Source of the DNA: Croceivirga radicis
GTDB taxonomy: Bacteria > Bacteroidota > Bacteroidia > Flavobacteriales > Flavobacteriaceae
Assembly: GCF_002072105.2 (NCBI RefSeq)
Contig: NZ_MTBC01000006.1
Coordinates: 176,454-240,453 of the forward strand
Direction of reading: 5' to 3'
Length of the DNA: 64,000 nt
How positions within the stretch are numbered: position 1 is the first letter of the stretch; the number at the start of each line of letters is the position of its first letter. The position numbers and the translations under genes were made by a program. This document shows, piece by piece, positions 47,124-56,041 of the stretch. The notes under the pieces are model-generated. The model did no database searches. It worked only from the letters and a program-made list of their open reading frames with translations, and was not told the origin of the DNA.

Positions 47124-49288
47124 TAGGTGCGCGTTGCGCGCTTTAACACATCTTCTTTGTAAAAGGCTACATTTTTCCATCGCCGATTGGCATAACCTTC
47201 TATTTGATCATCAAAATGGGGCGAGTTAGGGTCACCACTCTGGCCACCTGCTAAAATGGATTTTGCTTTTACCTTTTCTCCAAATTCCACTGCCGCCACA
47301 AAACTGTTTCCTCGTGTTCCGTAGATTTTTTTGGTATTGTTATGGTAACGAGCACCATAGGCTGCCAAGGCTCCCCATGTACCGCTGGCAAACCCAATAG
47401 GCATACTCGGTTTTGCATCGTCAAAAGCTTGCCTAATGTCTCCATTAAGACGCTGATATCTATTTACTTCTCCCCAAGGTATTTTCCAAGTACCAAAATC
47501 GGATACCAATTGATCAATGGTTTTTTCAAAAAGCTGCAATTGTTCACCTTCTACGGAGCCCCAATGCTGTATACGCTCCATCGCATTCAATCCTTCTGGG
47601 TATTTTCCTTCCCTGTAATAACGCATGCCATAATAATGTGCCAAGGTCATTGCCACAGATTCTTTGCTAGTTGTAAAATCCCATGCTTTTAATACCGCGA
47701 TGGGCGCTGCTAATTTTGGGTTTTTATCATGTTGATTTTGGTATGCACTAAATAAACTAGGCAACAAGGCTTCAAATGCTGGCAAATAGGGATCATGCGC
47801 CAAGCTAATCAAACTATCTAAAGTATAGCCTTCCCTATCCGTTAATAGAGTAATGGCGTGTATCCCTCTAAAGTTTTCTTGATCACGAGACATGTATTTG
47901 GGATAATCAATACGTTTGGGGCTATAATCCAAAGCCGCGGTATATGGGGTTGAATTACAATTTTGTATCCAACCGTTTGCTGGATTCTTGATTAAAATAT
48001 TTTCATCTACCGTATGTAGCCCTTGCCAATCTGTTTTTGGATTACTACCATCCACAGCCTTGGTATAGTCAAAAATGGTATCTCTTTTTGGAACAAAATT
48101 ACCATGAAAATAAGCAATAGTTCCGTCTGCATCTGCATACACCGTATTATTAGACGAATTGGTACGTATGTCCATCATCTCCCTAAAACCTGCATATCCA
48201 TTCTGCTTGGTTCGTATATAACTTTGCTCTAATGCCTTTACCGGTTCCCACATCATGGCAGAAGCCGTCCATTGCCCATCAACCTTATGCGTTACAGGTC
48301 CGTGATGCGTTCTATACATAGGAAATTCTTTTTCGTACAGCGCATCACCCTCTTTGTATTTCAGTTTAATTTTTAAAGAATCTACAGGGCGTAATTCTTC
48401 GCCATACTGGTACAATAACTTACCTTGGTCAGATACAATGGTTTCTTTAAACTCGTCCATGACATCCGTATAAGTGCTGGTATGCATCCAACCTGTTTTT
48501 TCATTAAAACCCTGATAAACAAAAAACTGACCCCAAGTAACTGCTCCATATGCATTTAAACCCTCTTCGGATACTACATGCACTTCTCCCCTAAAATAAA
48601 AAGAGGTGTGCGGATTTATCAACAACATGGCATTACCGCTTTGGGTTAAATCGCCAGAGATAGCAATTCCGTTAGACCCTTGTGGTTCTGCCAATTCTTC
48701 TTCCTTTTGCTCTTGCAGCAATTGCATAACAGGCAGCTCCATCCCTTCTTCATAAAAAGCTTTTATCTTTTTGGTAGAGATACGCTCTATATCGCCCCCA
48801 ATACTACCTTCACTAAAAAACAAAGGCATCCAAGGCTCAAAACGTGTCAATAATTTAGGTTTTACTTCTGGATGGGTATGCAGGTAATAATTAACCCCAT
48901 CGGCAAACGCTTGGCACAACTCTTTTAACCAACCAGGAGCCGCTTCGTATTTGGCTATGGCCTCTTCTTGCGTCATAAATAAGTTGGCACGCAAATCACT
49001 ATACAACGCATCTTCTCCATCTACCTCTGCCAAACGGCCTGTTGCCCAAATGTAGTTTTGCTCAACGCGATTAAAATCGTCCTCGCATTGGGCATACAAC
49101 AATCCAAAAACAGCATCTGCATCCGTTTTACCATAAATATGTGGCACGCCGTAATCATCTCTAATTATGGTAACGCGTTCCGCCTGTGCTTTCCATTCAT
49201 CTACTTCAGTCGTTGGCTTTATTGTATCGGAACAAGAAATAAATAACCATGCCAGCAGTAAAAAAGAAAGAAATTTTGTGCGATTCAT
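47108..49288 (-). CDS. Penicillin acylase-family Ntn hydrolase lipoprotein
   Basis: A 726-residue precursor with a lipobox (LFISC, Cys19). The N-terminal chain has VTIIRDDYGVPHIYGKTDADAVFGLLYAQCEDD, and the autocleavage site QGSN puts the catalytic nucleophile at Ser205. The beta chain continues NGIAISGDLTQSGNAMLLINPH and ends with GGQSGDPNSPHFDDQ. Such Ntn-type acylases self-process into alpha and beta chains and hydrolyse amides such as beta-lactam side chains, acyl-homoserine lactones or other N-acyl compounds in the envelope. The true substrate is unknown. It is convergent with glycerate kinase and not part of that operon. Confidence 0.9.
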   Translation of the reverse strand: MNRTKFLSFLLLAWLFISCSDTIKPTTEVDEWKAQAERVTIIRDDYGVPHIYGKTDADAVFGLLYAQCEDDFNRVEQNYIWATGRLAEVDGEDALYSDLRANLFMTQEEAIAKYEAAPGWLKELCQAFADGVNYYLHTHPEVKPKLLTRFEPWMPLFFSEGSIGGDIERISTKKIKAFYEEGMELPVMQLLQEQKEEELAEPQGSNGIAISGDLTQSGNAMLLINPHTSFYFRGEVHVVSEEGLNAYGAVTWGQFFVYQGFNEKTGWMHTSTYTDVMDEFKETIVSDQGKLLYQYGEELRPVDSLKIKLKYKEGDALYEKEFPMYRTHHGPVTHKVDGQWTASAMMWEPVKALEQSYIRTKQNGYAGFREMMDIRTNSSNNTVYADADGTIAYFHGNFVPKRDTIFDYTKAVDGSNPKTDWQGLHTVDENILIKNPANGWIQNCNSTPYTAALDYSPKRIDYPKYMSRDQENFRGIHAITLLTDREGYTLDSLISLAHDPYLPAFEALLPSLFSAYQNQHDKNPKLAAPIAVLKAWDFTTSKESVAMTLAHYYGMRYYREGKYPEGLNAMERIQHWGSVEGEQLQLFEKTIDQLVSDFGTWKIPWGEVNRYQRLNGDIRQAFDDAKPSMPIGFASGTWGALAAYGARYHNNTKKIYGTRGNSFVAAVEFGEKVKAKSILAGGQSGDPNSPHFDDQIEGYANRRWKNVAFYKEDVLKRATRTYHPGE

Positions 49289-49370
49289 AAGATTGCTGTG
49301 TTTCTCTAATAAGAATTTGTATTTGGGTGTTTTCTATTACGACTCTTCACTCTATAAATGTAACTAGAAT

Positions 49371-50432
49371 TTACCAACTACCGCTGGCTCCACCACCACC
49401 AGAACTACCGCCACCCCCGGAAAAGGAACTACTGCTACTAGAAAAAGAACTACTGCTGCTTCCAGAATAAGAACCACTAGAGCCAGAAGCACTTCCAAAA
49501 GATGAAAAAGTCTTAGACATGTATTTTTTGTCATTCTTATACCAAGACAACTTAAAGTCTGTATTCCCTGCTCGTTTAAGTTTTATGAAAGCTATAAGTG
49601 CGGCAACACCAAAAAAAGAAAGCAAGAACCACAGCAAAGTTCTAGGGTTTTCTAAAAATTGTAGCACAAAATCTTTGTCATCGTTATAAATGCTATAAAC
49701 CACTATTAGCGGAATAACAATAAAAGCCGAACTGGCCAATGTTGAAATAGAGCCTCCCAATAACATAAAAACGCCTGGAAGTATTCCTAGTTTTCCCAAA
49801 AGTAAACCTCTAAATATTTCGATAACCTGGCTGTACTGTTTATAAAAAATAAAGCCTCCATACCCTACAAAAACTAGTACGAGCAACCCAATTATTAGAT
49901 AAGCCCAAACTGGCGTTTTGTTTTCGGCTTCAATCTCTTGTTTAAACTCCGCTAAGGCTTCTGGATCCTCTAAAAATGTTATGAGTTGTTCCGTACCCTG
50001 TTCAACTCCAGTATAATACGCTGCTTCTTTAAAATAGGGTATCATGGTGTTTCTAATAATTCTAGAAGCAACAGCATCGGTTATGTAAGGTTCCAATCCG
50101 TAACCAACCTCTATCCGTACTTCCCTATCTGCTTTGGAAAATAAGATGAGAATACCGTTATCTTTTTCTGCTTGACCTATCTTATTAGCGTTGAAAACAG
50201 CATTGGCATACGATTCTATAGTATTTGCCCCTAGGCGCTGGATGGTTAACACCACTATTTGGTTGGTGGTTTCCTGTTCAAATTCTATCAATCGTTGATT
50301 TAGACTTTGGCTATCATTAACTGTAAAGACTGCAGCACTGTCCGTTACAAAATCACGTAATTGAAAATATTGCTCTTGAGAACGCACAAAAAAGGAAACA
50401 AAAAGCAGTACAAAACATATTTTCTTAGTCAT
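49371..50432 (-). CDS. TPM-domain (YgcG-like) membrane protein with Gly/Ser-rich tail
   Basis: A 353-residue protein with a signal peptide (ends FFVRSQ). Residues about 25-165 are a TPM domain: FTVNDSQSLNQRLIEFEQET, QIVVLTIQRLGANTIESYANAVFN, DNGILILFSKADREVRIEVGYGLE. Three hydrophobic segments follow (about residues 175-195, 210-250, 265-285). The last 45 residues are almost only Ser and Gly ending GGASGSW, a known habit of this family. The role of TPM proteins is poorly defined; plant homologues act in photosystem repair. It is divergent from the ABC exporter gene. Confidence 0.88.
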   Translation of the reverse strand: MTKKICFVLLFVSFFVRSQEQYFQLRDFVTDSAAVFTVNDSQSLNQRLIEFEQETTNQIVVLTIQRLGANTIESYANAVFNANKIGQAEKDNGILILFSKADREVRIEVGYGLEPYITDAVASRIIRNTMIPYFKEAAYYTGVEQGTEQLITFLEDPEALAEFKQEIEAENKTPVWAYLIIGLLVLVFVGYGGFIFYKQYSQVIEIFRGLLLGKLGILPGVFMLLGGSISTLASSAFIVIPLIVVYSIYNDDKDFVLQFLENPRTLLWFLLSFFGVAALIAFIKLKRAGNTDFKLSWYKNDKKYMSKTFSSFGSASGSSGSYSGSSSSSFSSSSSSFSGGGGSSGGGGASGSW

Positions 50433-50567
50433 AAGTAGGTTGGCATGGTCCTCTTTTCAAAAATAATAGCTTTAAACCTAAGCTGCTAATCAAATTCTAA
50501 AACCTAGTTAATACAATTGGCTTTCCTAAGAATTGGGGTAACTTGCAAATCCATTTTACGGAACAAC

Positions 50568-52307
50568 ATGGCAGAAAAAAAAGTAAGCATATTAAAAGCA
50601 TTTAAAACTATTATTTGGCCCAGAAGAAAACTCGTTTTTATTGGCCTTTTTCTTATTGCCGTAAGCAAAACCGCTAGCTTTGTAGCCCCCATTTCTCTGA
50701 GGTATTTTATGGATGATGTAGTACCCAACAAAGATGTATCCCTGTTAAAGCTTTTGGTCATAGCAGTGATTGTGTCTTTTTTAGTACAAGCCGTCATGTC
50801 TTTTTTGCTTACTAAAGTTTTGAGCATACAAGCCCAATACATGATTTCGGAACTACGTGCGCAAGTGCAAAAACAGGTTTTATCCCTGCCCATACAGTTT
50901 TTTGACAATACCAAATCTGGTTCTTTGGTGAGCCGTATAATGAGTGATGTAGAAGGCGTACGCAACCTTATTGGCACCGGCTTGGTACAACTGGTTGGTG
51001 GCACCATTACAGCTGTAGTTTCCCTTATTTTGTTGCTACGCATTAGCCCAACTATGACGTTGCTTACTTTTGTGCCCTTGATTCTTTTTGCCATCATTGC
51101 CCTAAAAGCATTTAAAATTATCCGCCCCGTGTTTAGGGAACGTGGTAAATTAAATGCCGAAGTTAAAGGGAGGCTTACCGAAACCTTAGGCGGTATACGG
51201 GTAATCAAAGGTTTTAATGCCGAAGAGCAAGAATCTTTGGTGTTCGAAAAAGGCGTACACAAGCTATACCTCAACGTTAAAAAGAGTTTAACCGCACAGG
51301 CAACCTTGACCAGTTCTTCTACCTTTTTATTAGGCTTGGCCACAACCGGAATTATGATGGGTTATGGTGGTTATTTAATGATACAAGGCGATTTGACCAC
51401 GGGGGAATATTTTGAGTTTACCACACTCTTAGCACTAATGGTGGCGCCTATAGTACAGATGAGTAATATTGGTAGCCAACTTACCGAAGCTTTAGCTGGA
51501 CTTGACCGTACCGAGGAATTAATGAACAAAGCTGCAGAGGCCGATGATGAAAACAGGACCATAGTTTTAGAAGATGTTGCCGGCACCATGGTTTTTGATT
51601 CCGTTTCTTTTGCGTACGAAGAAGACAAAGAAGTACTACATAGTATTAGTTTTAGTGCCAAAGCAGGCGAGGTTATTGCTTTAGTGGGCAGTTCAGGCTC
51701 CGGAAAATCTACTATTGCTGGTTTAGCCGCTAGTTTTTTGCATCCAGATAGTGGCACCATTACTATTGATGGTCTAGATATGGCCAAAGTGGACTTAAAA
51801 AGTTTTAGACAATTTCTGGGGGTAGTTTTACAAGACGATTTTCTTTTTGAAGGTACAATCAAAGAAAACATCCTTTTTCCTAAACCAGATGCAACAGAAA
51901 GTGAGTTGCAACATGCCGTTAGTGCTGCCTATGTGAACGAGTTTAGTGATCGTTTTGAAAAAGGATTGGAAACCGTAATAGGAGAACGTGGGGTTAAACT
52001 CTCTGGTGGGCAACGCCAACGCATTGCTATTGCCAGGGCCATTTTGGCCAACCCAAAAATATTAATACTAGACGAAGCTACTTCCAATCTAGATACAGAA
52101 AGTGAAGCATTGATACAGAAAAGCTTGGCAACCCTTACCGAGGGCAGAACTACATTTGTAATAGCGCACCGTTTAAGCACTATACGTAAAGCAGACCAAA
52201 TACTCGTGATAGAAAATGGTAAGATAGCAGAACGCGGAACGCATGATGAGTTGATAGCGATAGAAGGCCGTTATTACAATCTATTTACCTACCAAGCTAG
52301 AATCTAA
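50568..52307 (+). CDS. MsbA-like ABC exporter (fused membrane and ATPase domains)
   Basis: A 579-residue half-transporter from the ATG at 50568 (MAEKKVSILKAF); the frame runs 17 codons further up without support. Six membrane segments occupy residues about 20-310. The ATPase has Walker A GSSGSGKST (about residue 375), signature LSGGQRQR (about 477), Walker B ILILDEATS (about 498) and switch His in IAHRLST. It would work as a homodimer in the inner membrane, exporting lipid, drug or another hydrophobic compound. No context gene gives the substrate. It is convergent with a ferredoxin gene (19-bp gap). Confidence 0.93.
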   Translation: MAEKKVSILKAFKTIIWPRRKLVFIGLFLIAVSKTASFVAPISLRYFMDDVVPNKDVSLLKLLVIAVIVSFLVQAVMSFLLTKVLSIQAQYMISELRAQVQKQVLSLPIQFFDNTKSGSLVSRIMSDVEGVRNLIGTGLVQLVGGTITAVVSLILLLRISPTMTLLTFVPLILFAIIALKAFKIIRPVFRERGKLNAEVKGRLTETLGGIRVIKGFNAEEQESLVFEKGVHKLYLNVKKSLTAQATLTSSSTFLLGLATTGIMMGYGGYLMIQGDLTTGEYFEFTTLLALMVAPIVQMSNIGSQLTEALAGLDRTEELMNKAAEADDENRTIVLEDVAGTMVFDSVSFAYEEDKEVLHSISFSAKAGEVIALVGSSGSGKSTIAGLAASFLHPDSGTITIDGLDMAKVDLKSFRQFLGVVLQDDFLFEGTIKENILFPKPDATESELQHAVSAAYVNEFSDRFEKGLETVIGERGVKLSGGQRQRIAIARAILANPKILILDEATSNLDTESEALIQKSLATLTEGRTTFVIAHRLSTIRKADQILVIENGKIAERGTHDELIAIEGRYYNLFTYQARI

Positions 52308-52326
52308 AATAAGTTTACAGTGCAAA

Positions 52327-52659
52327 TTATAGCTCCTCTGGCGCTAGTTCTACCTGCAAGCCATCTAATTCTGGCGTAATGTGGATTTGGCACCCCAAAC
52401 GGCTGTTGTCTTCTACATTAAACGCTTCTGCAAGCATTGCCTCTTCATCATCCGATTTTTCTGGTAAGTCGTGCTCAGATTGCACGTAGCATTGACAAGA
52501 AGCACACATGGCCATACCACCACAAATACCAATAGTACCTTCTGGAGCCAATTCATAAGAACGTACTACCTCCATTAGGTTCATATTCATATCGGTTGGG
52601 GCATCTACTTCATGTAATTGCCCGTCCCTATCGATAATCTTTAATTTAATATCGCTCAT
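52327..52659 (-). CDS. 2Fe-2S ferredoxin (adrenodoxin type)
   Basis: A 110-residue cytoplasmic electron carrier. Cys46, Cys52, Cys55 (C-x5-C-x2-C in GICGGMAMCASC) and Cys90 (RLGCQI) provide the cluster ligands with the spacing of vertebrate-type/ISC ferredoxins. The acidic C-terminal tail is usual. It is on the same strand as, and 413 bp downstream of, a ferredoxin-NADP reductase gene and a NifU-like/Mrp pair, so it is a natural redox partner of that reductase. ATG start at 52657-52659. Confidence 0.93.
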   Translation of the reverse strand: MSDIKLKIIDRDGQLHEVDAPTDMNMNLMEVVRSYELAPEGTIGICGGMAMCASCQCYVQSEHDLPEKSDDEEAMLAEAFNVEDNSRLGCQIHITPELDGLQVELAPEEL

Positions 52660-53072
52660 GTCTGTGTTGCTTGTACTTTCTAAAAAAGGTCAAAATTAAC
52701 ACATAGACCTTACACTAGCTTAGTAAGAATATCAATCTAAGCGAATTTTATGTTTTATTTATAAATGAGGTTGATGATTGATGGTAATTAATAGAAATTA
52801 TTTGAACAACCCACTTTTAACTTTATACTTCGTACTTTTTACTTCCAGAGAGCTTTCGCATTCAAAGCACAGCTTTTTCTATCGAAATGACCAAAACATG
52901 CAATTAACGTAAAAATTGTAGTGAGTGAGATGCTGAAACAAGTTCAGCATAACGGCAGAAAACGGGACTTTGTACTTATGACTTCGTATTTAATACTTTT
53001 TTCTGCTTCCAAAGGGATTTCTCAGTGGTAGCTATACTACTCCTATTGAAATGATAGCAGGGTACGGCAAAA
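52660..53072. repeat. Intergenic region with two degenerate repeat units and a small palindrome
   Basis: No gene is seen in these 413 bp. Two imperfect direct repeat units lie at 52820-52891 and 52967-53054. Each starts with ACTT.GTA or ACTT.ATAC followed by tract TACTTTT, has CTTCCA in the middle and ends with TAT(C/T)GAAATGA. Between them is a perfect 8-bp inverted repeat ATGCTGAA/TTCAGCAT (52930-52950). The pattern resembles decayed copies of short dispersed repeats common between genes in Flavobacteriaceae. The promoter of the ferredoxin gene should also lie in the left part. Confidence 0.55.
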
Positions 53073-54134
53073 TTAGTTAATAGCTTTTACTACCGCTTTG
53101 GGGGCCTCTTTTTTGCTACCATCAAAACCGGTAACACCACCTACGGTGGTATATTTCATAACGTATTTTTTATCTGGAAAAATACGTTGGTAAGCACTCT
53201 GGCACATCAATGTAGCTTCATGAAAACCGCAAAGTATCAATTTTAACTTACCAGGATAGGTGTTTACATCTCCAATAGCGTAAATACCAGGAATATTGGT
53301 TTGATAGTCCAACGTATTATCTACCTTAATGGCATTCTTCTCTATCTCTAATCCCCACTTGGCAATGGGTCCCAATTTTGGGCTTAACCCAAATAGCGGT
53401 ATAAAATTGTCTACTATTATTTTTTGGTCTTCTTTTGGATTGTTGTTTTTACGGACAATTACCGCTTCTAGTGCATCCTTGCCCTCTAAACCAACAACTT
53501 CTGCAGGGGTAATAAGGTTTATTTTACCTTTATCTTTTAACTCCTGTACTTTTTCTACGGAATCCAAAGCCCCTCTGAACTCATTTCTACGGTGCACAAG
53601 AGTAACTTCTTTGGCAATATCCGCCAAAAAGATAGACCAGTCTAGGGCCGAATCACCACCGCCAGCAATCAGGACTTTTTTATCACGATAGACCTCTGGG
53701 TCCTTAATCATATAAGCAACGCCATTATCTTCAAACTTAGACAAGTTGTCCAGTATGGGTTTTCTAGGTTCAAAACTACCTAAGCCCCCAGCAATAGCCA
53801 CAACAGGCGCTTGGTGCTTTGTTCCTTTATTGGTAGTTACTATAAACGTGCCGTCTTCCAATTTCTCTATACTATCTGCACGCTCGCCCAACGTAAATCC
53901 GGGTTGAAAAGGCGCTATCTGCTGCATTAAATTACTTACCAAATCGCCCGCCAATACTTCTGGAAAACCAGGAATATCATAAATGGGCTTTTTAGGGTAT
54001 AATTCTGAACACTGCCCACCCGCTTGCGGTAATGCATCTATTATATGGCATTTTAGCTTTAACAAACCGGCTTCAAAAACGGTAAACAATCCGGTAGGGC
54101 CGGCACCAATGATTAAGATATCTGTTTGGACCAT
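53073..54134 (-). CDS. Ferredoxin--NADP reductase, thioredoxin reductase-like (YumC type)
   Basis: A 353-residue flavoprotein from the ATG at 54132-54134 (MVQTDILIIGAGPTGLFTVF); a TTG seven codons upstream is less likely. It has an N-terminal FAD Rossmann motif GAGPTG, HIIDALPQAGGQCSELYPKK, a second NADPH-binding motif IAGGGDSALDW and the C-terminal FAD contact IYAIGDVNTYPGKLKLI. The CxxC of thioredoxin reductase is absent, as expected for type-2 ferredoxin-NADP reductases. It moves electrons between NADPH and a ferredoxin, probably the one at 52327. It lies 62 bp downstream of the NifU-like gene on the same strand. Confidence 0.92.
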   Translation of the reverse strand: MVQTDILIIGAGPTGLFTVFEAGLLKLKCHIIDALPQAGGQCSELYPKKPIYDIPGFPEVLAGDLVSNLMQQIAPFQPGFTLGERADSIEKLEDGTFIVTTNKGTKHQAPVVAIAGGLGSFEPRKPILDNLSKFEDNGVAYMIKDPEVYRDKKVLIAGGGDSALDWSIFLADIAKEVTLVHRRNEFRGALDSVEKVQELKDKGKINLITPAEVVGLEGKDALEAVIVRKNNNPKEDQKIIVDNFIPLFGLSPKLGPIAKWGLEIEKNAIKVDNTLDYQTNIPGIYAIGDVNTYPGKLKLILCGFHEATLMCQSAYQRIFPDKKYVMKYTTVGGVTGFDGSKKEAPKAVVKAIN

Positions 54135-54196
54135 AGAGAAAAATTTAGGGGCCAAAGTAGTTGTTGGCCTACTTAAGAAAAATGATAAAAGTTACA

Positions 54197-54436
54197 CTAG
54201 GCAACATTTACTACCTCTTCAATTTGAGGCACGTATTTCTTAATGGTCATTTCAACACCACTTTTCAAGGTCATTTGGTTTACACTACACCCAATACAAT
54301 TGCCTTCTAACCTAACTTTTACAGAAGTGTCATTATCTATGGAAATCAAGGAGATGTCTCCGCCATCGCTCTGCAAGAAAGGTCTAATTTCTTCTAGGGC
54401 TTTTTCAACGTTTAAACGTACTTCTTCAGATGTCAT
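54197..54436 (-). CDS. NifU C-terminal domain Fe-S scaffold/carrier
   Basis: A 79-residue protein consisting only of the NifU-like C-terminal domain. The motif GNCIGC (Cys47, Cys50) is the cluster-binding CxxC, preceded by FLQSDGGDISLISID. Such proteins deliver 4Fe-4S or 2Fe-2S clusters to target enzymes. It lies 3 bp downstream of the Mrp-family ATPase, which has the same kind of role, so the two form an Fe-S maturation operon. Confidence 0.94.
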   Translation of the reverse strand: MTSEEVRLNVEKALEEIRPFLQSDGGDISLISIDNDTSVKVRLEGNCIGCSVNQMTLKSGVEMTIKKYVPQIEEVVNVA

Positions 54437-54439
54437 AAC

Positions 54440-55576
54440 TTATTTCTTTACGGCGGAACAACCTGCCATTGTTGTTATTTTAATTGCTTCTGTAGGTGGT
54501 AAATCGGTATTTCTATTAACCACTTCTTGTACTACATTTTTGGTAAGCGCTTCAAAAGCGAGCTCTGTTGGGGTTGCTGTTTGCATTGCAGCTGGTCTAC
54601 CTACGTCTCCTGCCTCTCTAATGCTTTGTACCAATGGAATTTCGCCTAAAAACGGAATTCTTAAATCTTCTGCAAGGTGTTTTGCGCCATTTTGCCCAAA
54701 AATATAATACTTGTTATCTGGTAATTCTGCAGGTGTAAAATAGGCCATATTTTCTACAATACCCAAAACAGGCACCTGTATGGCCTCTTGATTAAACATA
54801 GCAACACCTTTACGAGCATCCGCTAATGCCACTTCTTGTGGTGTACTTACTACTACGGCACCCGTTACCGGTAGGGACTGCATAATGCTTAAATGAATAT
54901 CTCCTGTGCCTGGAGGTAAGTCTAATAACAGAAAATCCAACTCACCCCAATGCGCATCAAAAATCATTTGATTCAATGCCTTTGCCGCCATTGGTCCTCT
55001 CCAAATAACTGCCTGGTTGGGTTGGGTAAAAAAACCAATAGATAGTATTTTTACACCATAACTTTCTACTGGGTTCATTTTAGATTTTCCGTCAATATTT
55101 ACGGCAAGTGGTTTTTCAGAAGCTACATCGAACATTATGGGCATAGATGGGCCGTAAATATCCGTATCCAAGACACCCACCTTAAACCCCATTTTGGCCA
55201 AGGTTACCGCCAAATTTGCGGTTACGGTTGATTTACCCACACCTCCTTTACCAGAGGCTACCGCAACGATATTTTGAATACCCGGTATGGGTTCTCCTTT
55301 TATGAGGTTCGCTTTTGGTTGCGCTGGTGCCTGCACTTTAACATTTACCTTTATTTTGGCCTTTTCATATACCTCTCTATGAATAACCTTTAGTATTTCT
55401 ACTTCGGTTTTCTTTTTGGCCTGTAAACTTGGATTTTTAATGGTGATATCTACCTCTACTTCATCACCGAATACTTGCACATTGGTTACCGCACCACTAT
55501 CTATCATGTTTTTTCCTTCTCCTGGAACGGTAATTAATTCTAACGCCTTTAAAATATCCTGTTTGTTCAATTTCAT
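54440..55576 (-). CDS. mrp: Mrp/ApbC-family Fe-S cluster carrier ATPase
   Basis: A 378-residue protein from the ATG at 55574-55576 (MKLNKQDILKALELI). The N-terminal MIP18-like domain (residues 1-75) is followed by a P-loop ATPase with the deviant Walker A ASGKGGVGKST near residue 105, DTDIYGPSMPIMFD and DLPPGTGDIHLSIMQ. It is an Fe-S cluster carrier that works with NifU-type proteins. The CxxC often found after the ATPase core is not visible where expected (ENMAYFTPAELPDNKYYIFG). The C-terminus ends MAGCSAVKK with a single Cys. The NifU-like gene follows after 3 bp. Confidence 0.94.
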   Translation of the reverse strand: MKLNKQDILKALELITVPGEGKNMIDSGAVTNVQVFGDEVEVDITIKNPSLQAKKKTEVEILKVIHREVYEKAKIKVNVKVQAPAQPKANLIKGEPIPGIQNIVAVASGKGGVGKSTVTANLAVTLAKMGFKVGVLDTDIYGPSMPIMFDVASEKPLAVNIDGKSKMNPVESYGVKILSIGFFTQPNQAVIWRGPMAAKALNQMIFDAHWGELDFLLLDLPPGTGDIHLSIMQSLPVTGAVVVSTPQEVALADARKGVAMFNQEAIQVPVLGIVENMAYFTPAELPDNKYYIFGQNGAKHLAEDLRIPFLGEIPLVQSIREAGDVGRPAAMQTATPTELAFEALTKNVVQEVVNRNTDLPPTEAIKITTMAGCSAVKK

Positions 55577-55714
55577 GCTCAATCTTTTGGCTATTCAGTG
55601 CTTTAAACTGATTCTAAATTACAAAGATACAGCAATCAGAAATATTGTGCCTTATGCTTTTAAGGGAATAGCATAACTGTTTTTTATTGAATAATAACTA
55701 TACCCTATTTAAGC

Positions 55715-56041
55715 TTATTTCAATTCCGCCATTGGGTCCCAGAAAAGGGTTTTAAAATCTACCACCTGGTTATCCCTAACTTTTACGCCTTCATTTTCCA
55801 AAAGCTGCTGCATAAGGTTGGTGCCTTCAAAATGGTGTTTTCCCGTAAGAACACCCACTCTATTGACCACTCTATGGGCGGGCACATCTTTGGAATGGCT
55901 ATTATTCATGGCCCACCCCACCATACGGGCACTACGGGCCGCACCAAGGTATTTTGCTATGGCACCATAAGAGGTTACCCTTCCGTAGGGTATTAACCGT
56001 GCCACTTCGTATACCTTATCAAAAAAGCTTACCTCTTCCAT
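55715..56041 (-). CDS. Alkyltransferase-like (ATL) protein lacking the active Cys
   Basis: A 108-residue relative of O6-alkylguanine-DNA methyltransferase: VYEVARLIPYGRVTSYGAIAKYLG, ARMVGWAMNNS, then PAHRVV at residues 54-59. Active methyltransferases have PCHRV; here the acceptor Cys is Ala55, the mark of ATL proteins, which bind alkylated guanine and hand it to nucleotide excision repair. The binding helix is kept. The start codon overlaps the stop of the LysE-family gene by 1 bp, and it is last of a trmB-lysE-ATL operon. Confidence 0.9.
   Translation of the reverse strand: MEEVSFFDKVYEVARLIPYGRVTSYGAIAKYLGAARSARMVGWAMNNSHSKDVPAHRVVNRVGVLTGKHHFEGTNLMQQLLENEGVKVRDNQVVDFKTLFWDPMAELK

Noticed and set aside
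50504..51343. A 279-codon minus-strand open frame.
   Set aside because: It lies fully antisense to the ABC exporter, has a Ser/Thr/Lys-rich composition with no recognisable domain, and is a shadow of that gene.
55652..55692. A hairpin (TTATGCT/AGCATAA) with a T tract on the plus strand.
   Set aside because: Genes on both sides are on the minus strand, so no known plus-strand transcript would end here; the stem is only 7 bp with a long loop.
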